Positions 25,442 to 34,199 of a DNA stretch of 64,000 nucleotides are shown here, piece after piece (the first letter of the stretch is position 1; the number at the start of each line of letters is the position of its first letter). A program made the translations under genes and the position numbers. The notes under the pieces were generated by a model that worked only from the letters and a program-made list of their open reading frames with translations, searched no databases and had not been told where the DNA came from. The stretch spans positions 124,001 to 188,000 of the forward strand of contig NZ_NXNI01000002.1 of assembly GCF_002494345.1 (NCBI RefSeq). The letters are read 5' to 3'. This stretch comes from Natrinema ejinorense. GTDB taxonomy: Archaea; Halobacteriota; Halobacteria; Halobacteriales; Natrialbaceae.

Positions 25442-25747
25442 GTGAGCCCAGTGATGTGGAAAGCCACTACCCTCAACCGTCTGACTGACCATTGCCTACA
25501 CGTGAGCCACGACCGAATCCACGCACGAAAACCGACACACGACATCGAACGGTGGTCCGTCGGTACTGTCGAACGCATCGGCGAACGGGACGGACACTAT
25601 GTCTTCAAGGTACAACCTGACGACGGAGAGTCGGTCGAACTCATGGTCACGGTCGCGATCCGGGACCTCGTCTGCCGTCGATTGGATCTCGAGGCGGGTG
25701 AATCCCCGGTCGGTGCTCGAGTCTGGTATCGAAAACACGGCGGCTGA
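25442..25747 (+). CDS. small conserved haloarchaeal-type protein
   Basis: The 101-residue protein has a basic N-terminus rich in His/Lys/Thr and then a compact beta-rich domain (HDIERWSVGTVERIGERDGHYVFKV, VELMVTVAIRDLVCRRLD, GARVWYRKHGG). The strand pattern looks like a small barrel (SH3/OB-like). It follows the ABC pair by 24 bases on the same strand, and translation may begin at a later Met (about residue 5). I do not recognise a function. Confidence 0.6.
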   Translation: MSPVMWKATTLNRLTDHCLHVSHDRIHARKPTHDIERWSVGTVERIGERDGHYVFKVQPDDGESVELMVTVAIRDLVCRRLDLEAGESPVGARVWYRKHGG

Positions 25748-25837
25748 CCGATTGGTTCGCGCTCGACTCACGGACTGGAAAGTCACTTGATACTGGAGAG
25801 CCAACTGAACCGAAACCGATTCGAATCCGATCGAAGG

Positions 25838-26203
25838 CTATTCGAGCGCCCCGGTCAAGAAGAACGGCTTTGATCGGCCGTCCTCGTACTCCAAACGGAA
25901 GGCGATGGCCCTGATGGCAGCCGTCGTTTCGGCGACGGTGTAGCGCTGTCGGGTAGCGGGCAGTGTTCGCCGGATCCAGTCGAGAACGCGACGCCCCGTA
26001 TGCTCGAGGACGCGGTGAGTCTCGGCGAGTGCGTCGTCGGGTGCGAGGTCATAGGAGGTCATCGCGCTGACGAACTCGTGGCGGATCATCGTCGAGAGAG
26101 CAGCGTCGACGGTCTCGGTGTCGAAGGGACGGTCGCTCACGCCGCTGGTCACGAGGGTGACGTTCTCGGGAGCCCTTTTATCTCGGTAGTACTCGCGTAT
26201 CAT
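25838..26203 (-). pseudogene. C-terminal remnant of a SAM-dependent methyltransferase
   Basis: The 121-residue frame begins inside a Rossmann-like domain: VTLVTSGVSDRPFDTETVDAALSTMIRHEF corresponds to the strand-4 region, followed by AETHRVLEHTGRRVLDW. The SAM-binding glycine loop that should precede this is absent, and no start lies further upstream in frame. The tail YTVAETTAAIRAIAFRLEYEDG fits the last strands of class I methyltransferases. It is probably a 5'-truncated relic at the edge of the origin region. Confidence 0.6.
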
Positions 26204-26319
26204 TGCCTAAATATCGACCAGGGAAAACTCGAGGGGCGCCGAGTCCGACATCGGAGAACACCGCTCGAAGTGGATGCATAGACGGTCTCAGTACCCGCTG
26301 TTTTTGAGTGTGTCTCTGG

Positions 26320-26339
26320 ACACCCCTCTATCGATGTGT
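26320..26339 (+). repeat. origin iteron 1
   Basis: Matches the consensus ACACCCCTCTATCGATGTGT exactly. Its core CTATCGATG holds the palindrome ATCGAT. Confidence 0.88.
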
Positions 26340-26358
26340 ACATGCGGAATTACCACAT

Positions 26359-26400
26359 GCAACATGCACACTGCAACATGCACACTGCAACATACACACG
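26359..26400 (+). repeat. 14-bp tandem repeat, three units
   Basis: Three end-to-end copies of GCAACATGCACACT, the last one diverged. It lies between iterons 1 and 2 and may be a spacer or binding site of the origin. Confidence 0.75.
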
Positions 26401-26439
26401 CGACGTACCAGAAGCCACCGACCGACGGGTCCTGACAGG

Positions 26440-26459
26440 ACACCCCTCTATCGATGTGT
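26440..26459 (+). repeat. origin iteron 2
   Basis: Exact match to the 20-base consensus in the forward direction, 120 bases after iteron 1. Confidence 0.88.
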
Positions 26460-26633
26460 CGACTCGATAGATGACTCCCTCGAGACGTGTTCGACAGAGA
26501 TGGTTCGGCCGCTGGAAACCATACTGGCGGATACCGACGAACTGCGGGAAGAAGGAAGGATTGACGAACTGGAGAGAACTCCGAGACGGAGTAGTCACGA
26601 TGAACAAAAAGGAGATGGGGGAAGGGGAGACAG

Positions 26634-26653
26634 ACACCCCTCTATCGATGTGT
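26634..26653 (+). repeat. origin iteron 3
   Basis: Exact match to the consensus, forward direction, 194 bases after iteron 2. Confidence 0.88.
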
Positions 26654-26813
26654 TCGAGAGCACGAGGGTGAGGGGGGTACGCGGCGGAGACGAACGACGG
26701 AGAAGGCGACTATCGAGGGATTTCACGACGGAGAGACGATAAGAGAGCTAATCACTGGAACTCGGTCAGCCTCCTTTCCCTTCCTTCTTCTAGCTTTCTA
26801 GAAACACACTCAC

Positions 26814-26833
26814 ACACACCTCTATCGATGTGT
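26814..26833 (+). repeat. origin iteron 4
   Basis: Matches the consensus with one change (ACACACC for ACACCCC). It lies at the edge of the AT-richer stretch. Confidence 0.85.
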
Positions 26834-27013
26834 TCGATGTGTTCCATCCTGGTTTTCAATCCATTATCTCGTCATCCTCAAATATGAGACGCCTCTCAAC
26901 TCGAGAAACGCCATAAACCATCGGTCTATGACGCTCACTACCCGGAATCTCTGTGTCATCTGAAGAATCAGCCGATCGATCGACATTGTCTCCCCTCTCC
27001 ATCCCCAGATAAA

Positions 27014-27033
27014 ACACATCGATAGAGGGGTGT
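27014..27033 (-). repeat. origin iteron 5, inverted
   Basis: Exact consensus on the minus strand (ACACATCGATAGAGGGGTGT on the plus strand). The orientation change lies between iterons 4 and 5, over the AT-rich part, as expected for origin recognition boxes that flank an unwinding element. Confidence 0.88.
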
Positions 27034-27060
27034 CTGTCTCACCCGGGCCGCTTATCGCTA

Positions 27061-27120
27061 CGCCGGTTACCGCCCATTGTCACGCCGGTTACCGCCCACC
27101 GCCACGCCGGTCACTGCCAC
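27061..27120 (+). repeat. 22-bp GC-rich tandem repeat, about 2.7 units
   Basis: Units CGCCGGTTACCGCCCA plus a six-base tail repeat at 27061, 27083 and 27105 (the last diverged). They lie between iterons 5 and 6 on the gene side of the origin. Confidence 0.75.
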
Positions 27121-27209
27121 AACACTTCGTCGGCCGTCGTTACTAGCACGGCTCCACCGCTCGGTAATCGTGTGGAATTGGTACTGCAAATCCAGTTAAT
27201 CGGGGAAAT

Positions 27210-27228
27210 ACACATCGATAGAGGTGGC
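27210..27228 (-). repeat. origin iteron 6, partial and inverted
   Basis: ACACATCGATAGAGGTGG matches the inverted consensus in its first 14 bases. It ends about 23 bases before the start of the initiator gene, so it may also act as an autoregulatory site. Confidence 0.75.
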
Positions 27229-27250
27229 AACACTTTTGGTTCCGCTCTGT

Positions 27251-28690
27251 ATGGACCATCGTATGGACGACTTCGACGATCCTCGAGACGAGGCGGGGAG
27301 ATCGAAGGATGAACCGATGGAGCAGGCTACCTCCTCGTCGGATTCTCCCGGGTCCGAGCCGTCTTCGTCTCCGAGTGAATCCGTGCCGAACGGCGAATCT
27401 CGATCGATCGAGGACATGTTGCTGGAGTTCGATCAACAGGAGGGACTCATTCGTGACCGGTCGCTTCTCGACCCGAACCACATCGTCGAGGAAGATCGGA
27501 TCGTCGGTCGCGACGCCCAACTCCAGGAAGTGACCAAGATGCTTCGGGTTGCTCTCGGCGACAACCGGCCGCCGAACCTCTTTCTCTACGGGCCTTCGGG
27601 CACCGGCAAATCCCTCATCACGAAAGCCGTGTGTAAGAACATTAGCCAGATCTGTGAGACACGTGACATCCAGTTCGGGACGATCGAAGTCAACTGCCAG
27701 GACCTCGATACGCTCGGCGTTGCCGTCTACGAACTAGCGAGTCAGGCTGCGGACGAGGCTGACGTTGCCGTTGAAGTACCGAAACACGGCGTCGCGACGA
27801 AAGAAAAGTGGGACGAACTCTATCGCATCGTCAACGAGAACTTCGATTCGGCGGTATTCGTCCTTGACGAACTCGACATGCTCGTCGGTCGACGAGACAA
27901 ACAGGAGCCGGCGTTCTCTCGACTTCTCTATCAACTCTCTCGAGCCGGAGCCAACAACGAACTCACCGCGTATATTTCGGTCGTCGCGATCTCGAACGAT
28001 ACGAAAATGATGGAATCCGTGGGGAGCCGTGCCTTGAGTTCGTTTACGCCCGAGGACGTCCACTTCGACGACTACGATGCGAACCAACTGCAGTCGATCC
28101 TCCGTCGCCGTCGGGATGCGTTCTACGAGGACGTTCTCGAGGAGGACGTGATCCCGTTGGCGGCGGCCTTCGCGGCACAGACCCACGGCGATGCTCGTAA
28201 GGCGATCGATCTCATGCGTGTCGCCGGCGAACTCGCGGAACGCGAAGGCGACGAGCACGTCCGTGAGGAACACGTTCGCGAGGCCCAGGACAAAGTCGAG
28301 AAAAACCGGGTCCTCGAGGTCGTTCGTGGCATCAGTACACAAAAGAAGCTCTGTCTCTACGCGACGGCCGCCGTTGCTGCGGAGACGGACGACGAATGCG
28401 CACGGAGCACGACCGGGTATCGTGTGTATCAATACCTCACTGACGTCATCGACGCCGACCAATATCACCAGGAAACCTACGTCAACAAGATGAAAGAGAT
28501 GACGACCTACTCGCTCGTCGACTTCGAACGACGGAGTCACGGCCCCAGTTCCGGAATGTTTCTCGAGTTTCAGTTCGGCGAACGACCCGAAACCATTCTC
28601 GAAACGCTTCGGGAAGATTCGCGTATCGAGATGGTCTCTACGAGTGAAGTGACGAGCGTCGTCAAAGCACAGGTTCGAAACGAGACGTAG
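27251..28690 (+). CDS. orc1: Orc1/Cdc6 replication initiator
   Basis: The protein of about 479 residues starts with a 60-residue acidic Ser/Glu/Pro-rich tail. The AAA+ domain follows: Walker A YGPSGTGKSLITKAV (about 117), Walker B AVFVLDELDMLVGRRD (about 205), sensor 1 ISVVAISNDTKM and sensor 2 HGDARKAIDLMRVAGELAE. A winged helix ends it (EMTTYSLVDFERRSHGPSSGMFLEF). It binds iterons in its own upstream region and loads the replicative helicase. Starts at 27251 (MDHRMDDFDD) and 27263 are both plausible; upstream codons would read through iteron 6. The acidic tail makes it a typical plasmid-borne Orc. Confidence 0.95.
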   Translation: MDHRMDDFDDPRDEAGRSKDEPMEQATSSSDSPGSEPSSSPSESVPNGESRSIEDMLLEFDQQEGLIRDRSLLDPNHIVEEDRIVGRDAQLQEVTKMLRVALGDNRPPNLFLYGPSGTGKSLITKAVCKNISQICETRDIQFGTIEVNCQDLDTLGVAVYELASQAADEADVAVEVPKHGVATKEKWDELYRIVNENFDSAVFVLDELDMLVGRRDKQEPAFSRLLYQLSRAGANNELTAYISVVAISNDTKMMESVGSRALSSFTPEDVHFDDYDANQLQSILRRRRDAFYEDVLEEDVIPLAAAFAAQTHGDARKAIDLMRVAGELAEREGDEHVREEHVREAQDKVEKNRVLEVVRGISTQKKLCLYATAAVAAETDDECARSTTGYRVYQYLTDVIDADQYHQETYVNKMKEMTTYSLVDFERRSHGPSSGMFLEFQFGERPETILETLREDSRIEMVSTSEVTSVVKAQVRNET

Positions 28691-28814
28691 CCGTTCTTCG
28701 GTCGGTGTCGCGTCTCTCGTTATCGCCGCTCGATTTCGGTGTTTCGACGGCGTCCTCGCTACCGCCATCCTTCCTCTTTACTATCAGTCCCTGTCGCATA
28801 CCCTCTCCGTTTCC

Positions 28815-28987
28815 ACACACCGTTATCGATGTGTATATACCGTTAATAGCGGCTACAACGGCAAAAATAGTAAACCACCGAAAGACATTCTCTGCAGGTT
28901 TAACGCTGTTTATTATTGGGCATCCGACCGTCTCATCTTCCGATGTGTCTCAATTATTGAGACCGGGAGACACCTCTATCGAAGTGT
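28815..28987 (+). repeat. two diverged origin iterons downstream of orc1
   Basis: Copies at 28815-28834 and 28970-28987 keep the TATCGAtGTGT half of the origin iteron but differ in several bases. Their presence on both sides of the gene suggests the origin reaches across it, or that a segment was duplicated and has decayed. Confidence 0.6.
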
Positions 28988-29664
28988 TTTTCCTCCGTCC
29001 GGAGCGAGCGCTGTCGAATCGCCGTCGAGCGGCGTTATTGCTGTTTGATCGCGGGACCGCTGTCGGTGGTCTACACCACAACGAGGGATGAGATCGCGGT
29101 CGCTGTTACTCCGGCGGTCGCAGCGATGTCTTTGCGGAGTCAGCGGACGCTCGTCACGGGCTTTCTGGACGCTATCTCGCTCGAGGATCGGAGGATGCCG
29201 TTTCTCACGAAGAAACGGGATCGATGTCTGAAGAACCTGATCCACTCGTTTCGGTGATACGAAAAACTCTCCACGGCAGTGTGGATAAACTGATGCACTG
29301 CCCGTCGCCACGTTCAGCGTGGCCGGCCCCATGTGCGGGGTAACGGAGTCGGGCCACTCGTTTACGGTTTCTATTTTAGCGTTGTTGAAACGTCTCGAGA
29401 AATCAAGAGTTCTACGGTTTTCCTCCCAAAGGATACGTTCGACGTCGGTGTGGGTTCCATGGCGTCCGGAGCTGGCACCGAGGCTGTGGCGACGGCATCG
29501 TCCTTCAGTGATGTCACACTATAACCGGGAAAGACGGCGTTCCCAGGATGCAGGCGTCCTCCCTGTCCTCGAGAACTGTCCCGCCGTTCTCGGACCGTCG
29601 TCGATGTCGTACTTCTTACGTAACTGGTAGTCGAACAGTGAGGAGAGTACTTTCCCGAAGGAGA

Positions 29665-29934
29665 CTAATTACATCGAGACAGGCTTTGTATGGTGTGATT
29701 CGCTCGTTCCTGGATCGACGACATGTACAGCCACTCCTGCTCGTCGTTGAGTTGGAGTCCGGTTTCGTCGACCTCACCGTGTTCTGCGCTCGGCACCTCT
29801 TCGGACTGGAAGTCTTCCCCTGTAAGCCCGATTATGAACAGCGGACCGCGCCCGAATCGATCCGAAAAATCAATAATAGATACAGTATCCGAAAGTGGTA
29901 GTACAAAACGAGATTGATATCGCATTATCGACAT
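29665..29934 (-). CDS. small acidic hypothetical protein, weakly supported
   Basis: The 89-residue frame is acidic in its second half (LTGEDFQSEEVPSAEHGEVDETG) and hydrophobic around PLFIIGL, which is haloarchaea-like. No family, promoter or neighbour supports it. It may be real or a chance frame in the long spacer. Confidence 0.3.
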   Translation of the reverse strand: MSIMRYQSRFVLPLSDTVSIIDFSDRFGRGPLFIIGLTGEDFQSEEVPSAEHGEVDETGLQLNDEQEWLYMSSIQERANHTIQSLSRCN

Positions 29935-30281
29935 AAACCGTTACAGCGTTCTTTCTCGCTCCACAACGTCGCCCCGATCCTGTCTCTCTTGGTCTCGTCC
30001 CCTAGATCTTGTCCCCCGCGATTTCGTTTCCTCGATCCCTTCCACCAACCGTTGAAACCGCCGCTTTCGAGTCCGCCGGAGGTGACTCCGACTTTCGAGG
30101 TGTATTCCGCCTGTCCCTTACATTCATATGTTCGTAAAATCATTCTCTTCCTGTAATGTGATGGATCGAATCGTATTCGACGGGAGACGGCGGCCGGTGA
30201 CCTGCTCGTCGGAGACCTACTATCAGGCGGGGGTCCCCCGAGAGCGAGCCGAACTCCGGTTTCACGAGTCGGTCTTACTTC

Positions 30282-30408
30282 TATAGTCGCCACTGAACCG
30301 ATCGATAGACAGGTCGAAAACCGATCGACAGACAGGTCTAAAGACGGTTGACACGCGGGTCCAACGCTGTCGTGCGACCAGGTGCGGGGTGATTTCGAGT
30401 GGCTACTA
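30282..30408. repeat. diverged MITE, copy D
   Basis: The ends (TATAGTCGCCACTGAA and GAGTGGCTACTA) and the inner AACGCTGTCGTGCGACCAGGTG match the 84-bp MITEs at 1099, 9293 and 16146 with several changes. An extra stretch in the left half (two copies of ACCGATCGAYAGACAGGTC) makes it 127 bases. It is an older or related member of the same family. Confidence 0.8.
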
Positions 30409-30556
30409 CCGTCGATCGGACGGATCCCCCACTCCGACAATCTCGGACGGACGACTGCTCTCTCGAGGACGACGACTCTCCCAAAGTGGTGTCCCTGTGC
30501 AGGGGGGATAGGATGACCGATTTCCGTGATATCGCGGTCGTTACTACGGTCGTCAG

Positions 30557-31333
30557 CTATAGTTCGGCCGAGAGAAAATTGACTTCGATTTCGTTGACGG
30601 CTTTCTCTATTTCCTCGATGAGCGTTCGCTGATACTCTTCGTTCTCCAACCGTTTCATCGGACCGGCGATCTCGATGGCTCCCTGTGGAGTTCCGTCGTC
30701 GGACAGAATCGGTTTCGCGATTTCGAGCAGTCCCTTGACGCTTTCTTCTCGCGCGTACGCGATACCGTCCTCTCGGATCGCTTCTAGTTCGTCGAGTAAC
30801 TCGTCTCTGTCCGTTATCGTCTTTCGAGTGCGAGCGGGCATCCCCCATTGTCGGACGATATCGTCGGCCTGCTCAGGTGGGAGAAAGGCGAGGATCGCCT
30901 TCCCGGTGGCAGTATTACTCATTCGAGCCTGTCCCCCCGGCAAGAACTCACGCTGAATCGCGTGCTCCCCCTCTGCGATCACGACGTTCGTCGCAAGCCC
31001 GTTTTCCTCGACGGCGAAATACGCCTGTTCGCCGGTCGCTTCGGCGAGGGTTTCGACGGTGGGCTGTACGATCCGTCGCAGTCTGTTCGATTCCTCTATC
31101 GTTCTCCCCAGGTGTACGAACCGAAAACTCAACCGATACGTCCCGGCGTCGTTTACCAAGTACCCGATCTGATTGAGCGTCGTGAGATGGCTGTGAACCG
31201 TACTCTTCGGCGCTTCCAGTTCCTCCGCGATCTCGTTTACGCTTCCAGCAGTGTTCTGTTTGAGGTATTCGATTATCTCAAACGTGGTTTTCACGGACTT
31301 GAGTTGTTTCGTTTTCGGATTGTGTGACCCCAT
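30557..31333 (-). CDS. IclR family transcriptional regulator 1
   Basis: The 258-residue protein has the N-terminal winged helix (SVNEIAEELEAPKSTVHSHLTTLNQIGYLVNDAGTYRL) and the C-terminal IclR effector domain (ATGKAILAFLPPEQADDIVRQWGMP, GIAYAREESVKGLLEIAKPI, GAIEIAGPMKRL). IclR proteins control catabolic genes in response to small carboxylates. It lies downstream of the enoyl-CoA hydratase gene on the same strand and is the natural regulator of this cluster. The ATG at 31333 is preferred; upstream codons read through a promoter with a perfect 13-base palindrome at 31368-31380. Confidence 0.93.
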   Translation of the reverse strand: MGSHNPKTKQLKSVKTTFEIIEYLKQNTAGSVNEIAEELEAPKSTVHSHLTTLNQIGYLVNDAGTYRLSFRFVHLGRTIEESNRLRRIVQPTVETLAEATGEQAYFAVEENGLATNVVIAEGEHAIQREFLPGGQARMSNTATGKAILAFLPPEQADDIVRQWGMPARTRKTITDRDELLDELEAIREDGIAYAREESVKGLLEIAKPILSDDGTPQGAIEIAGPMKRLENEEYQRTLIEEIEKAVNEIEVNFLSAEL

Positions 31334-31367
31334 AATGGATACGTAATCGTACAATACATAAATGTAT

Positions 31368-31380
31368 CCGATACTATCGG
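31368..31380. promoter_or_regulatory. palindrome upstream of IclR regulator 1
   Basis: CCGATACTATCGG is a perfect 13-base palindrome about 35 bases upstream of the start. A TATA-like TTTATGTATT stands between it and the ATG. It is a likely autoregulatory operator. Confidence 0.5.
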
Positions 31381-31659
31381 ACGGGACTGTGCCGAGACGA
31401 AATGAGACAGCTCGAGAGCAGACGAGTGATACACCGTTCGCCGCTGTCCGGCCGGGGTCCACCCTGGTTGTTGCTGTCGGCCTGGAACCGAGTGCTGGCC
31501 GCTCCGTCGTAAGCGGGGCGGTTGCTGAGTTTCAACGCTTTCTCTCCGGGCGTGGACTGATCTGCAACGCCTTCTCTCATCTCGACGAATTCGTCGCCGC
31601 CTCCCTAATTCGGCGACTCCCGCCCGTTCGCGCCCCAATTCCCACCGAGGCGAGAGGAG

Positions 31660-32460
31660 CTAGTTCCCCTCGAACTCCGGTTCACGATCCTCGAGGCGTG
31701 CAGTGAATCCCTCGGTGTAATCGTCGGTCCGCGTCAATTTCTCCCCGAGTTCCCCTTCGAGTTCGAGGCCTTCGTCGAGTGGCATTTCGAGTGCCGAATT
31801 CAACATCTGGCGACCGTATTCCATCCCGAGTGGTGCGTTCTCGGCCAACGAATCCGCCAGCTCTCGAGCGCGCTGATCCGTCGCATCCCGACCCGAGACG
31901 ACGTCGTGAACGAGACCGCACTGTTCGGCGTCGCTCGGATCGATGTAGTCCCCCGTGAGGACGAGTTCTTTCGCCTTCGAAAGTCCGACCAACCGCGGCA
32001 GCCGCTGGGTCGCTCCGCCCGAGGGGAACAACCCGAGTTTGACTTCGATGACGCCGTACTTCGCATCCTCGCTGATCACCCTGAAGTCGACCGGAAGAAC
32101 CAGCTCGAACGCGCCGGCGATTGCTGCTCCTTTGAGACTGGCCACCGAGGGAATCCGCATCTCGTCGATGAAATGCGTAATATCGTCGAGTCCCATCTCG
32201 AACTCCGGGCGGTCGTCTTCACCGCGTTGCTTCATCATCTCGAGATCCATCCCGGCACAGAAGACGTCGCCCTTGCCGAGCAGCGTCATCACACGAACGT
32301 CGTCGTTCGCGTCGACGTTCTCGAGCGCCGTTTTGAGATCGCGCAACAGGGCTTGATTCATCGCGTTTCGCCGGTCCGGACGGTTCAAAATGACGTCCGC
32401 GCGGTGATTCTCGATACTAACCAGTACGTTCCCGTCACCGATCTCCTGCATACACACCAT
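31660..32460 (-). CDS. enoyl-CoA hydratase/isomerase family protein
   Basis: The 266-residue crotonase-fold protein has the oxyanion-hole parts GKGDVFCAGMDLEMM and VASLKGAAIAGAFELVLPVDFRV. The catalytic-region helix FGVIEVKLG-type sequence appears as KYGVIEVKLGLFPSGGATQRLPRLVG. In hydratases two Glu residues act; here one position (about 125, AFELVLP) and the GLFPSGG loop fit better with isomerase or other crotonase activity, so hydration is not certain. A minus-strand TATA-like ACTTATATGG lies about 25 bases before the ATG, so the message is probably leaderless. Its partner genes are the ligase and carboxylase upstream. Confidence 0.88.
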   Translation of the reverse strand: MVCMQEIGDGNVLVSIENHRADVILNRPDRRNAMNQALLRDLKTALENVDANDDVRVMTLLGKGDVFCAGMDLEMMKQRGEDDRPEFEMGLDDITHFIDEMRIPSVASLKGAAIAGAFELVLPVDFRVISEDAKYGVIEVKLGLFPSGGATQRLPRLVGLSKAKELVLTGDYIDPSDAEQCGLVHDVVSGRDATDQRARELADSLAENAPLGMEYGRQMLNSALEMPLDEGLELEGELGEKLTRTDDYTEGFTARLEDREPEFEGN

Positions 32461-32627
32461 CTATACTGAATTCCCATATAAGTGTTTAGTGCGAAAAGGA
32501 TTCACCGCGAGAGATGGGCGGTGTGATCCCCGCGAGCGAACCTCCGATCGATCCCGTCTCGACGGCGCTTCCGTCGCAGCTACCGGCGCGTGGATCGTCG
32601 AGCGCGTCCAGATCAAGCGGAGTCGGC

Positions 32628-34199
32628 TCAGATCGGATTGATCGGGTGCTTTTTCGGGGGCCACTCAGCGTCACGAGGTTCGGTCGCTCGCTCGAACGCC
32701 CGGCGGATTCGATCGCGAGTCTGTTCCGGTTGGACGACCCCATCGATACCGACGCGACTCGCGGCGCGGACTGCGTCAGTTCGCGCTTCGAACCGCTCGA
32801 TCAACTCCTGTCGACGGGATTCGGGATCGTCCGCCGCTTCGATTTCCTGCCTATAGGCGATGTCAACGGCACCCTCGATACCCATCGCTGCGAGTTCGGC
32901 AGTCGGCCACAACACCGTCAGCTCGGAGTCGAGCGAGCGGCCGCCGCCCATTGCCACGTATCCGAATCCGTACCCTCGGCGGAGAACGACGTTCGCTATC
33001 GGGACGGTCGCACGCGCCAGTTCGAACGGAAGCTTCGCCGAATGACGGGCGATCCCCTCCTGTTCCGAGTCCGGCCCGGGCAAGATTCCGGGAACGTCGG
33101 TCAAGGTAACGATCGGGAGCCCGTATGCGTCACACAGCGACGCGAAGTGAGACGCCTTCTCCGAGGCTGCGGTATCGATCGTCCCCGCTTTGAAACGCGG
33201 GTTGTTCGCGATGACACCGATCGAGTTTCCGTCGAGCCTCGCGAACGTGGTTACGATGTTGCGAGCGTAGGTTGGCTTGAGTTCGAACGTCGACTCTCGA
33301 TCGACGATTCCGTCGATGATGGCGTAGATGTCGTACCCCTTCCGTGCGCTCGCGGGGATTATGTCTCGCAGCCGTTCGACGGCTTCATCGGTCGGTGGCT
33401 TCGGATCGGCCGTCGGCGGCTCGCGTCTGGCGTTTCGCGGGAGATACGAGAGGAACGTCCGAATCGCGTCGAGGCAAGCTTCGTCGTCTTCGCAGGCGAG
33501 GTCCGCCATTCCGGTTTCGGTCGTCTGGAATCGTGCGCTTCCGAGTTCGTTCTTACTGCCGTCGACGCCGAGTGCCGATTTCACGAGCGACGGGCCGGCG
33601 ACGCCCATGGTTCCCGTTCCTTCGACGATCGAGACGAAATCCGAGAGGGCAGCGAAGTTCGTCGGCGCTGCGAAGGCCGGCCCCATCATCGCGGAGACCA
33701 CGGGAACCCATCCCGACAGCGCCGTCTGTAGGCTCGAGAACCCGTTGTCTCCTCGAGCGAACGGCGCTCCATCGAGTCCTTCCTGGATCCGGTGTCCGCC
33801 ACCGTCGTGGAGCATGATCAGCGGTAATCCACGGTCCAACGCGCGTTCACTGACCCGTTTCATCTTCCGACCGCCAGCGTGCCCGATCGACCCTCCTTTC
33901 ACGGTAAAGTCGGTCGCGAACACGGCCACGTTCCGTCCATCGATCGTTCCGAACCCCGTAACGACGCCGTCAGCGGGAGCGTCTTCTCGTTCCCAGTCGG
34001 TCGTTTCGGGTGTCGTCGGCATCGGCGACGCGAGGCGTCCGATCTCTTCGAACGTCCCGTCGTCGAGGAGGTAGTCGATGCGTTCTCGAGCACTCAACTT
34101 GTCGAGGTCGTGTTGATACGCTATCGCACGTTCGCGGGCGTCGTCGGATAGTGATCGCTTCGCCTCGGCAACCGTTTCGAAGGGGTCATCGTCAGTCAT
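32628..34199 (-). CDS. acyl-CoA carboxylase carboxyltransferase (beta) subunit
   Basis: The 523-residue length and domains match the propionyl/acetyl-CoA carboxylase beta group. The N-terminal crotonase-like half holds TVKGGSIGHAGGRKMKRVSERA and GHRIQEGLDGAPF. The C-terminal half holds VADPGFKAG-type NPRFKAGTIDTAASEKASHF and GYGFGYVAMGGGRSLDSE, and it ends with a helical tail. It moves carboxyl from biotin to an acyl-CoA; the partner biotin carboxylase and biotin carrier are not in the window. The ligase stop overlaps its ATG (ATGA), so the two act together. Confidence 0.92.
   Translation of the reverse strand: MTDDDPFETVAEAKRSLSDDARERAIAYQHDLDKLSARERIDYLLDDGTFEEIGRLASPMPTTPETTDWEREDAPADGVVTGFGTIDGRNVAVFATDFTVKGGSIGHAGGRKMKRVSERALDRGLPLIMLHDGGGHRIQEGLDGAPFARGDNGFSSLQTALSGWVPVVSAMMGPAFAAPTNFAALSDFVSIVEGTGTMGVAGPSLVKSALGVDGSKNELGSARFQTTETGMADLACEDDEACLDAIRTFLSYLPRNARREPPTADPKPPTDEAVERLRDIIPASARKGYDIYAIIDGIVDRESTFELKPTYARNIVTTFARLDGNSIGVIANNPRFKAGTIDTAASEKASHFASLCDAYGLPIVTLTDVPGILPGPDSEQEGIARHSAKLPFELARATVPIANVVLRRGYGFGYVAMGGGRSLDSELTVLWPTAELAAMGIEGAVDIAYRQEIEAADDPESRRQELIERFEARTDAVRAASRVGIDGVVQPEQTRDRIRRAFERATEPRDAEWPPKKHPINPI

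Larger units (their letters stand above)
26204..27250. other. putative replication origin upstream of orc1/cdc6
   Basis: About 1 kb without a gene holds six copies of a 20-base iteron, two sets of tandem repeats and low-GC stretches (for example 26761-26820 and 26880-27020). It lies directly before an Orc1/Cdc6 gene. That is the usual arrangement of haloarchaeal origins, in which repeats flank an AT-rich unwinding element. Frames seen here read across the repeats and are not genes. Confidence 0.85.
28691..30281. other. long spacer downstream of orc1 with two diverged iterons
   Basis: No well-supported gene is found in this 1.6 kb. Diverged iterons occur at about 28815-28834 (ACACACCGTTATCGATGTGT) and 28970-28987 (ACACCTCTATCGAAGTGT), so the repeat family spans both sides of the initiator. 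The rest has mixed GC and several short frames with poor composition; the best one is listed separately (29665-29934). Confidence 0.55.

Noticed and set aside
26308-26742. 144-codon frame in the origin
   Set aside because: It translates the iterons themselves (repeated TPLYRCV-type peptides), so it is a repeat artefact.
29925-30848. 307-codon minus-strand frame
   Set aside because: It overlaps the IclR gene and the MITE copy D in a different frame and is Arg/Ser/Asp-rich without features.
32514-33731. 405-codon plus-strand open frame
   Set aside because: Antisense to the carboxyltransferase gene, which has clear motifs; the antisense product has none.
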